DNA from: a virus
DNA: 64,000 nt
Strand: one strand, 5' to 3'
Virus record (IMG/VR): IMGVR_UViG_3300009506_000005
Location: 1-64,000 of that record
Shown: in pieces, positions 26,398 to 34,095 of the stretch
Layout: every line of letters starts with the position of its first letter
Position numbering within the stretch: the stretch's first letter is position 1
Notes under the pieces: model-generated
What the model was told of the DNA's origin: nothing
Database searches by the model: none
Seen by the model: only the letters and a program-made list of their open reading frames with translations
Position numbers and translations under genes: made by a program

Positions 26398-26490
26398 TGC
26401 AAGTCTGAGAAAGAGGAGTTGATGACACACGCGAGCAGGAAGCGGGAGCCGAGTGGGATTGTGGCCTACCAGCCTCTTTCTCGACTTGCA
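26398..26490 (+). ncRNA. Structured leader of initiator mRNA (long stem)
   Basis: TGCAAGTCTGAGAAAGAGG (26398-26416) is complementary to CCTCTTTCTCGACTTGCA (26473-26490) except for one unpaired base, closing a 56-base loop. The left arm begins at the predicted transcription start. Inside and beside it, GGGAGCCGAG and CTCGGCCCCC can form a competing stem. The 44 bases between the stem and ATG 26535 contain no strong ribosome-binding site. Could be a replication-control leader or a processed small RNA; function is inferred. Confidence 0.55.
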
Positions 26491-26534
26491 GCTCGGCCCC
26501 CGCTTCGTGTCCGTGTGTGTGACGAGGATATCCG

Positions 26535-27734
26535 ATGAGAGCTCCGTACACCTGTCTCTATCGAGAAATATGGAACGACGATAAATTCACGTCCATGACA
26601 GAGATCGGGAAACTCGTATTCCTCTATGTTCTCTCTTCCCCACTTGGCAACGGCCTCGGCTGCTTCAAGGCTGGCAAGGCTGCAATGGCTGAGGATATGG
26701 AATCATTCCCGGAACGATTCGAGGAAGGATTCGAGGAAGGATTGCGGAAAGGATTGTTCGAATACAACAGCCAACGTCGAGTGCTATTGATCACGAAATA
26801 CTTCGATCGGAACCCACCGATCAATCCAAATGGCATCAAGGCGCTGGCGAAAGACTACTTGACCGTTCCTGAGTGTGATCTTAAATTCAAGTGTTATCAC
26901 ATTGTTAGGGAGTTTTGCGAAAGCAGAAAGGAATCATTCGTTGAAACATTCCTTGAATCATTCCAGGAACCATTAAGCGAATCATTGCCGGAACAACCAG
27001 GATCGATCTCCCCTTCCCCTTCCCCTTCCCCTTCCGTTTCCCCTTCCGGTACTATCTCCGATAGTACGCAGAGGGGAAGGGAACCGCGCGCAAGCGCGCC
27101 CGTCTATTCTAATAATCAAAATGATGGGGAGCAGAGGGAGGATGTTGAGCAATCTTCTCCCCCATCCTTTTCGTTGGCCTTCCCAGGGATGGAGCCTACG
27201 AAGGACCCGAAGAAAATGGGGATGCCGAACCTGGATGAGTACGACCCCGAGAGCAAGGAGTACCTCTTCCTCTTGGAGGTCAAAATCCAGTTCGGTGAAC
27301 GAGTGAACGAGTGCACGACCAGGACCTTGCAACGCTTGGCTCAAGAGTTGTGCGGTGAGCGATACAACCTTATCGATGCCCATGACATCGCCATCGAGGC
27401 GAAGAGCTGGGAGGATGACCACCCGGAAAAGAAGAAGACGGGGCGAGGAATCCCGGCGTTTTTGCGCAGGTGGTGCAAGACCGAGCAGTTCAAGAAAGAG
27501 AAGGAGGAGGCCGAGAAGGAGGCTGCCAGAGAGGGGAGGGCCTCCGAAAAGGAGAAGCCAAAGCCCAAGGGCCCCAGTAGGCACCCGGATCTCCCCTACC
27601 TCGATGAGCTCCCCGAGATGCAGGAGATAGAGCGAGACCGACAGATGCTGCGGAAGAGGGCGCGCGAGGAGGAGGCGAGGAAGCAGGCCGAGGCAGAGGC
27701 CTCGTCTGGCGGGAAGGAGGTGGCCGATGCCTGA
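26535..27734 (+). CDS. Replication initiator (phage replisome organiser-like)
   Basis: 399 residues. The first 110 residues have the winged-helix plan of phage replisome organisers/DnaD-like initiators (YREIWNDDKFTSMTEIGKLV, FLYVLSSPLGNGLGCF). Residues 56-75 and 133-152 are tetrapeptide repeats E-x-F-x, encoded by 12-bp DNA repeats. A serine-proline tract follows (about 157-170), then a helical domain and a lysine/glutamate-rich C-terminus (about 300-399) that may contact the helicase. The DnaB gene lies 5 kb downstream. The lambda O gene likewise carries its origin inside an initiator, which this layout mimics. Confidence 0.7.
   Translation: MRAPYTCLYREIWNDDKFTSMTEIGKLVFLYVLSSPLGNGLGCFKAGKAAMAEDMESFPERFEEGFEEGLRKGLFEYNSQRRVLLITKYFDRNPPINPNGIKALAKDYLTVPECDLKFKCYHIVREFCESRKESFVETFLESFQEPLSESLPEQPGSISPSPSPSPSVSPSGTISDSTQRGREPRASAPVYSNNQNDGEQREDVEQSSPPSFSLAFPGMEPTKDPKKMGMPNLDEYDPESKEYLFLLEVKIQFGERVNECTTRTLQRLAQELCGERYNLIDAHDIAIEAKSWEDDHPEKKKTGRGIPAFLRRWCKTEQFKKEKEEAEKEAAREGRASEKEKPKPKGPSRHPDLPYLDELPEMQEIERDRQMLRKRAREEEARKQAEAEASSGGKEVADA
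26700..26759. repeat. 12-bp iteron-like array 1 (five units)
   Basis: Five consecutive 12-base units beginning at 26700, 26712, 26724, 26736 and 26748, consensus GAAnGATTCnnG (first unit GAATCATTCCCG). All lie in one coding phase of the initiator gene and use GAA where the surrounding genes mostly use GAG, arguing for selection on DNA. Confidence 0.7.
26931..26990. repeat. 12-bp iteron-like array 2 (five units)
   Basis: Units at 26931, 26943, 26955, 26967 and 26979 (GAATCATTCGTT, GAAACATTCCTT, GAATCATTCCAG, GAACCATTAAGC, GAATCATTGCCG), with a decayed sixth at 26991. Same consensus and period as array 1, 171 bases away with a relatively AT-rich stretch between. Candidate initiator-binding sites. 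Confidence 0.75.
27049..27067. repeat. Perfect inverted repeat next to pyrimidine tract
   Basis: GTACTATC, loop TCC, GATAGTAC: eight paired bases, three-base loop, directly after a C/T tract encoding serine-proline repeats. Could be a single-strand origin hairpin or a protein site within the candidate origin. Confidence 0.75.
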
Positions 27735-28152
27735 GAGGTTGATGGAGAGGGGTCATGCCACCGGACTCCGCGACTTGTTCGGCAAGATGATCTGCTTCGG
27801 CGATCGCTTGCGCTTCCGTGGTAATGGTGGAGAGGTCTGGTCCTCGATAGTAATCTTCGAGGACGGCATGTTCACCGTGTCCTACCTGAGCAAGGACGTG
27901 ATCTGCGAGCAGAATCCGCGTGGCTGGGATCGTGAGCATGACTGGACGTCTTGCAGAATGTGGAGCACGAAGGTCGGCTACCCGGAGTACGGTACGGCGA
28001 ACAGCCCGCGCCGTCCGCTGACGCAGATCGCGGACTACTGGCTGGACGGCGAGTGGGAGGACTTCTACCAGAGGTACGGCTACTCTGGTGGCCGCATCAT
28101 CAAGGCTGAGATCGTGGACGAGAACGAGATGAAAGGAGAGGCAAATGGCTGA
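27727..28152 (+). CDS. Unknown protein downstream of initiator
   Basis: 141 residues, ATG overlapping the initiator stop. Beta-rich start (FGDRLRFRGNGGEVWSSIVI) and aromatic C-terminal half (YWLDGEWEDFYQRYGYSGG). No family recognised with confidence. Confidence 0.5.
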   Translation: MPERLMERGHATGLRDLFGKMICFGDRLRFRGNGGEVWSSIVIFEDGMFTVSYLSKDVICEQNPRGWDREHDWTSCRMWSTKVGYPEYGTANSPRRPLTQIADYWLDGEWEDFYQRYGYSGGRIIKAEIVDENEMKGEANG

Positions 28153-29140
28153 GAGCGAGAAGGTTCAGAAGTTGGTGCGCCCGGTTCTGGTCACGCCGGA
28201 GAACCACGCCGAGTACGATGCGATCGGACCGGATGACAGGTTCTCGATGCAGTTCCGCGAGGCACTGGACGCGATGTTCAGCTTGAACAAGCATCTGGAT
28301 GATCGCCTGGCGCAGTTCACCAAGGCTCCGAGGGACTGGGGCGGTGGGTACGCCACGTGGCTGGAGTCGTTCGGCATCGCGCACGAGACGGAGAACGGGT
28401 GGTGGTCTCTGGCGGCGATCGACCCGGACAACATCGACGCCTTCGTGGAGATGCGCGAGGACGCGGTGTGGGGGCATCGCTGCGATCTGGCGCAGGACAT
28501 CCTCTCCGATGTGGCGAGGATGGGCGATTTCCGTGCGCGGGTGGATTCGGTGCGGGAGATCGTGAACCGTCTGTGCCCGATGATGAAGGCCGTGAATCCT
28601 GAGGACGTTCGCGAGGAGGACTTCCTGGAGGACGAGGATGACGGCGTCGTTGACGTGCGGCTTGGCCCACGCGAGGAAGACATTGTCGCGATGATTCCGT
28701 TCAAGGGAAACTCCGTGGGCTACATCCACTCCAAGATGGTCTGCTACAAGGACCAAGTCGGCATGGCGTTCGATGCGCTGCGCGATCTCGGGTTCGACAC
28801 GAGCAAGGGCCGTGACAACAACGAGCTGCGCGAGCTGCTCAAGAAGTTCGTGGCGAAGAAGTGCGAGGAGCTACAGGATCTCGACAATGAGGTTCTCAGG
28901 CTCAAGAGGCACAGCGCGTTTCTGGAGCGGCACGGCAAGAACATGTCCATCCTCTGCGACAGGGCCATGGAGTGGTGGGAGAGGATGACCGGAGGATCGC
29001 TAGTTGGGGTGACGTTGGATCCCCACAATCCAGGCGCTTTCCTCTCATGGGAAGCTATCCAGGAGAATGACCAGTTTCCCATCACCGACAAGGCGATCGG
29101 CGAGTGGGATGTGGAGAAGGCGTTGGAGGGACCGGAGTGA
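28145..29140 (+). CDS. Unknown protein coupled to RtcB
   Basis: 331 residues, ATG behind AAGGAGAGG and overlapping the previous gene. Helical, acidic centre (EEDFLEDEDDGVVDVRLGP), a long helix (ELLKKFVAKKCEELQDLDNE). Its TGA overlaps the GTG of rtcB, so it is translated with the RNA ligase and could be a partner. No known domain identified. Confidence 0.5.
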   Translation: MAESEKVQKLVRPVLVTPENHAEYDAIGPDDRFSMQFREALDAMFSLNKHLDDRLAQFTKAPRDWGGGYATWLESFGIAHETENGWWSLAAIDPDNIDAFVEMREDAVWGHRCDLAQDILSDVARMGDFRARVDSVREIVNRLCPMMKAVNPEDVREEDFLEDEDDGVVDVRLGPREEDIVAMIPFKGNSVGYIHSKMVCYKDQVGMAFDALRDLGFDTSKGRDNNELRELLKKFVAKKCEELQDLDNEVLRLKRHSAFLERHGKNMSILCDRAMEWWERMTGGSLVGVTLDPHNPGAFLSWEAIQENDQFPITDKAIGEWDVEKALEGPE

Positions 29141-30300
29141 AGTGGGTCAACACAGATCAGTGGGTACCCATCAAGTCATGGTGCGAGGACATCGAAGACG
29201 GCGCGATGGAGCAAGCGAAGGATATGGCCAACCACCCGGCCGCGTTTCGGCATGTGGCAATCATGGCTGACGGACATCGGGGATACGGCGTACCGATCGG
29301 TGGGGTGATGGCCTGCACCGACGCCATCATTCCCTTCGCGGTTGGCTCTGACATCGGCTGCGGGATGGCCGCGGTGAAGACCACGGCCCGGGCCAGCGAT
29401 CTGACACCCGATCGGCTGCGTGAGATCATGGGCCACATCCGGGCGGCTGTGCCGATGGGCGTTGGCAATGCGCACACAGAGGATCAGCCATGGGTTGGGT
29501 TCGAGCGATTCCCGAAGAGTGTCGAGCACCTGATCCCGAACGCGCGCAAGCAGCTTGGCACCCTGGGCGCCGGCAACCACTTCATCGAGATCCAGGCTGA
29601 CGAGGATGATGGAGTGTGGTTGATGCTGCACTCCGGGTCGAGGAACCTTGGCTACAAGATCGCCGAGAGCTGGCACAAGAAGGCGGTCCAGCTCTGCGAG
29701 GCATGGCACTCAAACATCCCCTGCAAGGAGCTTACCTTCTTCCCGCTCCACTCCATAGAGGGTCACGGCTACAAAGAGGCGATGGACTTCGCGCTTGAGT
29801 ACGCCAAGGCAAACCGGCAGCTCATGCTCGGCAGGGTGATGATCGCCACAAGCCGCGTTCTCGACTGCACGTTCGAGGAGGAGATCAATATCCACCACAA
29901 CTACGCCGCGGTGGAGAACCACTATGGCAAGAACGTGGTGGTGCATCGGAAGGGCGCCACGTCCGCACGCAAGGGCGAGCTCGGGATCATCCCCGGCTCG
30001 ATGGGGACGGCGAGCTACATCGTGACCGGCCTCGGGAACCGGGAGTCGTTCGAGTCCTGTTCCCATGGAGCTGGCCGCGTCATGGGCCGGGCGCAGGCGT
30101 GCCGAGAACTCACCATGGAGGAATGCAACAAGACGATGGAGGGCATCATCTTCGGGCGCTGGGGCCAGGACAGGAGGGGGCGTGTGGACCTGTCTGAGGC
30201 GCCACAGGCCTACAAGAACATCGACCAGGTCATCGCCTCCCAGGACGATCTCGTTGAGGTGGTGGTGAAGCTGCGGCCGTTGGCTGCGATGAAGGGGTGA
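29137..30300 (+). CDS. rtcB: RtcB-type RNA ligase
   Basis: 387 residues from GTG 29137 overlapping the preceding stop. Signature segments: MADGHRGYGVPIGGV, AVGSDIGCGM (metal cysteine), TLGAGNHFIEI, HSGSRNLG, IHHNYA, RKGATSA, PGSMGTASYIV and SHGAGR, where the histidine of SHGAGR is the guanylated residue in RtcB. RtcB joins 2',3'-cyclic-phosphate or 3'-phosphate ends to 5'-OH ends using GTP and manganese, as in tRNA repair. Slightly shorter than cellular RtcB but all active-site segments are present. An RlaP-like nucleotidyltransferase at 42785-43792 may belong to the same repair activity. Confidence 0.95.
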   Translation: MKWVNTDQWVPIKSWCEDIEDGAMEQAKDMANHPAAFRHVAIMADGHRGYGVPIGGVMACTDAIIPFAVGSDIGCGMAAVKTTARASDLTPDRLREIMGHIRAAVPMGVGNAHTEDQPWVGFERFPKSVEHLIPNARKQLGTLGAGNHFIEIQADEDDGVWLMLHSGSRNLGYKIAESWHKKAVQLCEAWHSNIPCKELTFFPLHSIEGHGYKEAMDFALEYAKANRQLMLGRVMIATSRVLDCTFEEEINIHHNYAAVENHYGKNVVVHRKGATSARKGELGIIPGSMGTASYIVTGLGNRESFESCSHGAGRVMGRAQACRELTMEECNKTMEGIIFGRWGQDRRGRVDLSEAPQAYKNIDQVIASQDDLVEVVVKLRPLAAMKG

Positions 30301-30303
30301 CCA

Positions 30304-30513
30304 ATGGCTGAGAAGGAAAATAAGCAGCGCCTCCAGTTCGACTTCACGGATGAAATGGTGGAGCGCATTGACCGGTGCAAGGACAGGATGGAGGATGGTT
30401 CCAGGGCAGAGGTCGTGCGCCGAGCACTTGCTCTCATGCAGCTCTGTCTCGATGAGGAACTGCTCACCAAGGACCCGGAGGATGGGGTGATCCGCAAGGT
30501 GAAGATGATTTAG
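30304..30513 (+). CDS. Ribbon-helix-helix protein
   Basis: 69 residues. RLQFDFTDEMVERIDRCKDR then SRAEVVRRALALMQL gives the beta strand plus two helices of a ribbon-helix-helix DNA-binding dimer, in the order used by CopG/Arc types. Three bases after rtcB. Likely transcriptional regulator; the target is unknown. Confidence 0.65.
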   Translation: MAEKENKQRLQFDFTDEMVERIDRCKDRMEDGSRAEVVRRALALMQLCLDEELLTKDPEDGVIRKVKMI

Positions 30514-30526
30514 AGTGGAGGGTGGC

Positions 30527-30724
30527 ATGATCAAGAAGCTGATCCCATGGATATTCACTGCCAGCCTCGCCGCCCTGGCGTCGTACCCGGCCAGCTACTC
30601 AGAGTCGTTCTTCCGGTGGGTTGCCCTGTGGTGCCTCGTGGTGATCGCCTGGGACACCACCCTGGCCAAGCGCGTTTCCGAGCACGGGAAGAAGGACAGA
30701 ACGGAAGCGGGATCCGGTGGCTAA
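30527..30724 (+). CDS. Small membrane protein, two helices
   Basis: 65 residues; ATG 30527 preferred over GTG 30515 because GGAGGGTGG sits just upstream. Two hydrophobic helices (IPWIFTASLAALASYPA; WVALWCLVVIAWDTTLA) and a charged tail. Function unknown; could be a superinfection or lysis modulator. Confidence 0.5.
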   Translation: MIKKLIPWIFTASLAALASYPASYSESFFRWVALWCLVVIAWDTTLAKRVSEHGKKDRTEAGSGG

Positions 30725-31592
30725 ACCTCTTTCACATGGCGAGCTCAAGGCCTCGCTCCACAACCGCTACAAGGAATCGCACTGGATTCTTCTGGAGGAG
30801 GTGCGGGATGCGTCCGGCTTCGATGGGCTTCGCTCGATCGATGCCGTGGCCTTCGGGCTCTACTCTAGCCGCGGCTATGAGGTTCACGCCTTCGAGTGCA
30901 AGGCGCAGCGCTCGGACTGGTTGAAGGAGCTGCGCTCTCCGCAGAAGGCTGACGAGTTCGCGCGAATCGTGGACAAGTTCTGGATCGTCGCCAACAAGGG
31001 CGTGGTGAAGAAAAAGGAGGTGCCGAGCGAGTGGGGCTTGATCATAGCATCTCGCCATGGCGACGGGTATCGCCTGCATATCAGCGTCCAGGCCATCGCG
31101 CCCCGGGGTGAACGTCCGCTGCCCCGCGCCTTCGTCGCCTCGATGCTCACCCGCATGAAAAAGAAGCTGGAGCTGTATCGCCGCGATGCCATCATGAGAT
31201 CGGAGCTACAAGCGGAGTTCAAGGAGAGGTACGACCGTGGCTACCGTGCCGCCGAGTTGGAGTCTGGCCGCTATGTTGAGCGGTACGAGAAGCTGGAGCA
31301 AGTCGTACAGGAATTCCAGGAGGCGAGCGGAGTCCACATCTCTCAGTACACGGACGGTAAGAAGCTCGGGGCGTTCGTCGCGCTGTGCAAGCGGCTGGAA
31401 TCAGAGAAGGGATGGGACGGATTTCTCGACAGGGTGAAGAAGATGTCAACCGGACTGCGCGAGATCACGGACAAGTATCTTTCCATGGTGAGGGAACTCG
31501 ATGCAGAGAGGGCGGCGTTGCTTCGGCAATTAGAGCCGGACAGTCAGCTGAAAGGAGATTCCGATGAGCAAGCTACTGGGATGGAAGACTGA
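30717..31592 (+). CDS. MmcB-like PD-(D/E)XK nuclease with helical tail
   Basis: 291 residues from GTG 30717. The N-terminal 150 residues resemble the MmcB/DNA-repair nuclease family: SIDAVAFGLYSSRGYEVHAF followed by ECKAQRSDW (the E-x-K) and DKFWIVANKGVV, VPSEWGLIIA. The C-terminal 130 residues are helical coiled coil, an extension beyond the usual roughly 150-residue family. Likely DNA repair or host-DNA degradation enzyme. Confidence 0.65.
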   Translation: MAKPLSHGELKASLHNRYKESHWILLEEVRDASGFDGLRSIDAVAFGLYSSRGYEVHAFECKAQRSDWLKELRSPQKADEFARIVDKFWIVANKGVVKKKEVPSEWGLIIASRHGDGYRLHISVQAIAPRGERPLPRAFVASMLTRMKKKLELYRRDAIMRSELQAEFKERYDRGYRAAELESGRYVERYEKLEQVVQEFQEASGVHISQYTDGKKLGAFVALCKRLESEKGWDGFLDRVKKMSTGLREITDKYLSMVRELDAERAALLRQLEPDSQLKGDSDEQATGMED

Positions 31593-31824
31593 GGGATCCG
31601 CGAAGAAGAAGATCCCGTTCTTCGTCGATGTCTACCCGCTGAACAACAGCGAGGACGAGCCGGTGATCTCAGCGTGGCCAATAACGACGCTCACGCAGCA
31701 CGTGCCGGAGTTGAGCAAGGGATGTATCCGCTACAGGGTGGAACTGGAGTTGGACATCCCCCTCGCCACGGAGGAGATCTACGCAGGCGTGGTGGATGGC
31801 AAGCCGGTGGAGGTTGGCGAGTGA
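31564..31824 (+). CDS. Small protein, unknown
   Basis: 86 residues, ATG behind AAAGGAG inside the end of the nuclease gene. Beta-rich (FFVDVYPLNNSEDEP; CIRYRVELELDIPL). Overlaps the next GTG by four bases. No family recognised. Confidence 0.45.
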   Translation: MSKLLGWKTEGSAKKKIPFFVDVYPLNNSEDEPVISAWPITTLTQHVPELSKGCIRYRVELELDIPLATEEIYAGVVDGKPVEVGE

Positions 31825-32408
31825 AGGACCCCAACGCTGGCCGCTACTCCAAGATCTACGGCGAGGAATTCCGCCTCGCTGCGGACGTCCTGAAGGACGA
31901 GGGTGGTGAGCTTGCTTGGTCCGAGCACGACTGGCAAGCGTTCACCTATAAGGCCGATGATGTGTGCCTCATCTTCTATCCGCACAAGACGAGCGCCGGG
32001 AACTACCACCTTCGGATCAGGGATCAGCACTCCAAGAACAGGGAGCGCGCGATGGCGCTCATCAACAAGCTGGAGACGGCGGCGGGAAACAACTGCACCT
32101 TCCAGGCGAAGCACCACATCGCGAAGGTGGGGCAGCTTCGTCACCAACACGGACGCGGCGAGTATCCGCGTGTTCGCAGGAACGTGCTTGAGCGATTTCG
32201 TGGCGGGCGGCGCCGGCGCGGCAGAAAGACATGCTCTCGATGCGGCGAGAGGACCGAACGCTGGATTCGGATCGAGTTCGGTTGGAGCCGCGGTGATGAC
32301 AAGCGCTTGAAGGTGTGCGGTCCCTGCCAGGACGAGCTCGACGACCCCGAACTGCTCGCGCTCTATGAGGAGGACCGCGAGCGGATACGAGAGGAGCAGG
32401 TGAGATGA
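31821..32408 (+). CDS. Basic zinc-ribbon protein, unknown
   Basis: 195 residues from GTG 31821 (overlap with the preceding TGA). The N-terminal 100 residues are mixed alpha/beta (YGEEFRLAADVLKDEGGELA), then a strongly basic stretch (RFRGGRRRRGRKT) and a zinc ribbon CSRCG ... CGPC. Probably nucleic-acid binding. Confidence 0.5.
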   Translation: MKDPNAGRYSKIYGEEFRLAADVLKDEGGELAWSEHDWQAFTYKADDVCLIFYPHKTSAGNYHLRIRDQHSKNRERAMALINKLETAAGNNCTFQAKHHIAKVGQLRHQHGRGEYPRVRRNVLERFRGGRRRRGRKTCSRCGERTERWIRIEFGWSRGDDKRLKVCGPCQDELDDPELLALYEEDRERIREEQVR

Positions 32409-32602
32409 GCGATCGGTGGATCAACGACTGGGAGGAGGGCACTCCCTACGGGTCGCCGAAGGACCAGGCGCTCTGGTTTCTCGGCGCCCTGTTCGCCGTG
32501 ATCTTCGGCGTCCTCGTGATCGGCGGCTCGTTCCTGATCGAGTCCTGCGTTTTCTACAACGTGGGAAAGGCCGTCTCTGAATTCGGCAGCACGGAGGAGT
32601 GA
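32405..32602 (+). CDS. Single-span membrane protein
   Basis: 65 residues, ATGA overlap. One transmembrane helix (LWFLGALFAVIFGVLVIGGS) between short hydrophilic ends. Function unknown. Last gene before a 98-base gap with paired palindromes. Confidence 0.45.
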   Translation: MSDRWINDWEEGTPYGSPKDQALWFLGALFAVIFGVLVIGGSFLIESCVFYNVGKAVSEFGSTEE

Positions 32603-32616
32603 CAGCTACAACTTGA

Positions 32617-32676
32617 GGGCGCCCTTCGACATTGGGTCGAGCTGCGGGAAATAACGTAACGCAACCATGGGCGCCC
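32617..32676. repeat. Paired GGGCGCCC palindromes upstream of dnaB
   Basis: GGGCGCCC at 32617-32624 and 32669-32676, centre spacing 52 bases, in the gap before the helicase gene; between them TCGAC ATTGG GTCGA forms a small hairpin. Could be a dimer-binding operator pair. No convincing promoter boxes seen. Confidence 0.45.
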
Positions 32677-32700
32677 ACCTACTGAACCGGCGGTGATAGA

Positions 32701-34095
32701 GTGGGGCAGAGACAACGAGAGGAACGCATCCCTCCGCACAACATGGAAGCCGAGACCGCTGTGCTCGGTGCCGTGCTACTGAGCGAGGATGCCCTTGCGC
32801 AGATCGAGCACTGGATTGGACCAGGTGATTTCTACACCGGTCAGCATCGCGCGATCTTCAAAGCAATGATCGCCGTGCGTGACTCCGGTGCGGCAATCGA
32901 CGTGGTGACTGTGGGGAACCGTCTTCAGTCTGACGGGCAACTGGAGAAGATCGGTGGCGCGATCGCGCTCTCAAAGCTGCTCGACAGCGTGGCCACGATT
33001 GCGAACGCTGAGCACTACGCGAAGATCGTGGCCGAGCTCTCGGCTACGCGCCGTGTCATCTACGCCGCCATGGAGATAGCCGCCCAGGGATTCGCGCAGA
33101 CCTGGGATGCCGAGGACTTCGTCATCGAGGCGCAGAACCAGATCGTCTCGGCGGCCTCGGCGTTTGAGCAACGCGGCGATGGCGTGCAGATGATCGGTGA
33201 CAATATCGATCGCACGGTGGAGATCGCGGTCAATGGCAAAGAGCCAAGAGGGGTTGTGCGCTCGCATATCGCGGCAATCGACCGTCAGTTCGGTGGCCTG
33301 TACCCAGGGGAGCTAACGGTTCTTGGGGCGAGGCCGAGTGTTGGCAAGAGCTGCCTCGCGCTCAACATATCCCTCAACGCTGCGCGGAACGGGAAGCGCG
33401 TGCTCTACTTCACGCTAGAGGATGGGACTGAGAACTTCCGGCAGCGCGCCCTTGCGGCATATTCTCAAATCTCATTTTCCCGGATCAGACACAACGCCGT
33501 TGGCCAGGCGGACAGATTAAAACGCGCGGCAGACAGCCTTCGAAATCTTCCATTCGGGATCGTTGAGACTGCGGGACTGTCGTCATCTCAGATACACGCC
33601 AAGGCCGTCGCCCATCGCGCGAAGATGGGTGGGCTCGACCTGGTTGTCATCGATCACCTGCGCCGCGTGAAGGACAAGGGCCGCGATCGGTATGACAAGA
33701 CCAGTAACGCGGTGGAGCGGTTTGCGGACATGGCGAAGGACATGTGGATACCAGTCCTCCTCCTGGCCCAGTTGAACCGCGGAGTGGAGAACCGCGATGA
33801 CAAGCGTCCGCGCATGTCGGACTTCCGGGAGTCTGGAACCATCGAGGAGGATGCTCGGGCGGTGTGGTTCCTGTACCGAGAGCACTTCTACGACAAGGGT
33901 GCGAACAAGAACGAGGCCGAACTCATCGCATCCAAGGTGAGCCAGGGAGCGCCAGGGGTCGTCCGAATTTGGTGCGAGCTGGAGACCATGCGCTTCGCAG
34001 ACTGGGGAGGCGACGGACAGGCCGATCCATACCACGGAGAAACCCGCGAGCTGTTCGAAAACGAGCAGGGCGATGGGAAAGGGGAAGTATATTGA
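32701..34095 (+). CDS. dnaB: Replicative DnaB-type helicase
   Basis: 464 residues from GTG 32701 (GGTGA five bases upstream). N-terminal domain PPHNMEAETAVLGAVLLSED (about 10-30) is the classic DnaB start; Walker A GARPSVGKS at about 209-217; then YFTLEDG, VVIDHLRRV (Walker B) and LLAQLNRGVENRDDKRPRMS. The hexameric motor of the phage replisome, probably loaded by the initiator encoded at 26535. Full length for the family and apparently intact. Confidence 0.93.
   Translation: MGQRQREERIPPHNMEAETAVLGAVLLSEDALAQIEHWIGPGDFYTGQHRAIFKAMIAVRDSGAAIDVVTVGNRLQSDGQLEKIGGAIALSKLLDSVATIANAEHYAKIVAELSATRRVIYAAMEIAAQGFAQTWDAEDFVIEAQNQIVSAASAFEQRGDGVQMIGDNIDRTVEIAVNGKEPRGVVRSHIAAIDRQFGGLYPGELTVLGARPSVGKSCLALNISLNAARNGKRVLYFTLEDGTENFRQRALAAYSQISFSRIRHNAVGQADRLKRAADSLRNLPFGIVETAGLSSSQIHAKAVAHRAKMGGLDLVVIDHLRRVKDKGRDRYDKTSNAVERFADMAKDMWIPVLLLAQLNRGVENRDDKRPRMSDFRESGTIEEDARAVWFLYREHFYDKGANKNEAELIASKVSQGAPGVVRIWCELETMRFADWGGDGQADPYHGETRELFENEQGDGKGEVY

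Larger units (their letters stand above)
26700..27120. other. Candidate replication origin inside initiator gene
   Basis: Combines two 12-bp repeat arrays (26700-26759, 26931-26990), an AT-richer spacer with TTAAATTCAAGTGTTATC near 26881, a pure pyrimidine tract (about 27008-27046), a perfect hairpin (27049-27067) and an AT-rich spot near 27105-27120. The arrangement parallels lambdoid origins within O. Inferred from layout only. Confidence 0.5.

Noticed and set aside
24216-26402. Very long open frame on the minus strand opposite the exonuclease and recT
   Set aside because: It mirrors two certain genes; its translation is low-complexity (Leu/Gly/Arg/His-rich), an effect of codon bias in GC-rich DNA.
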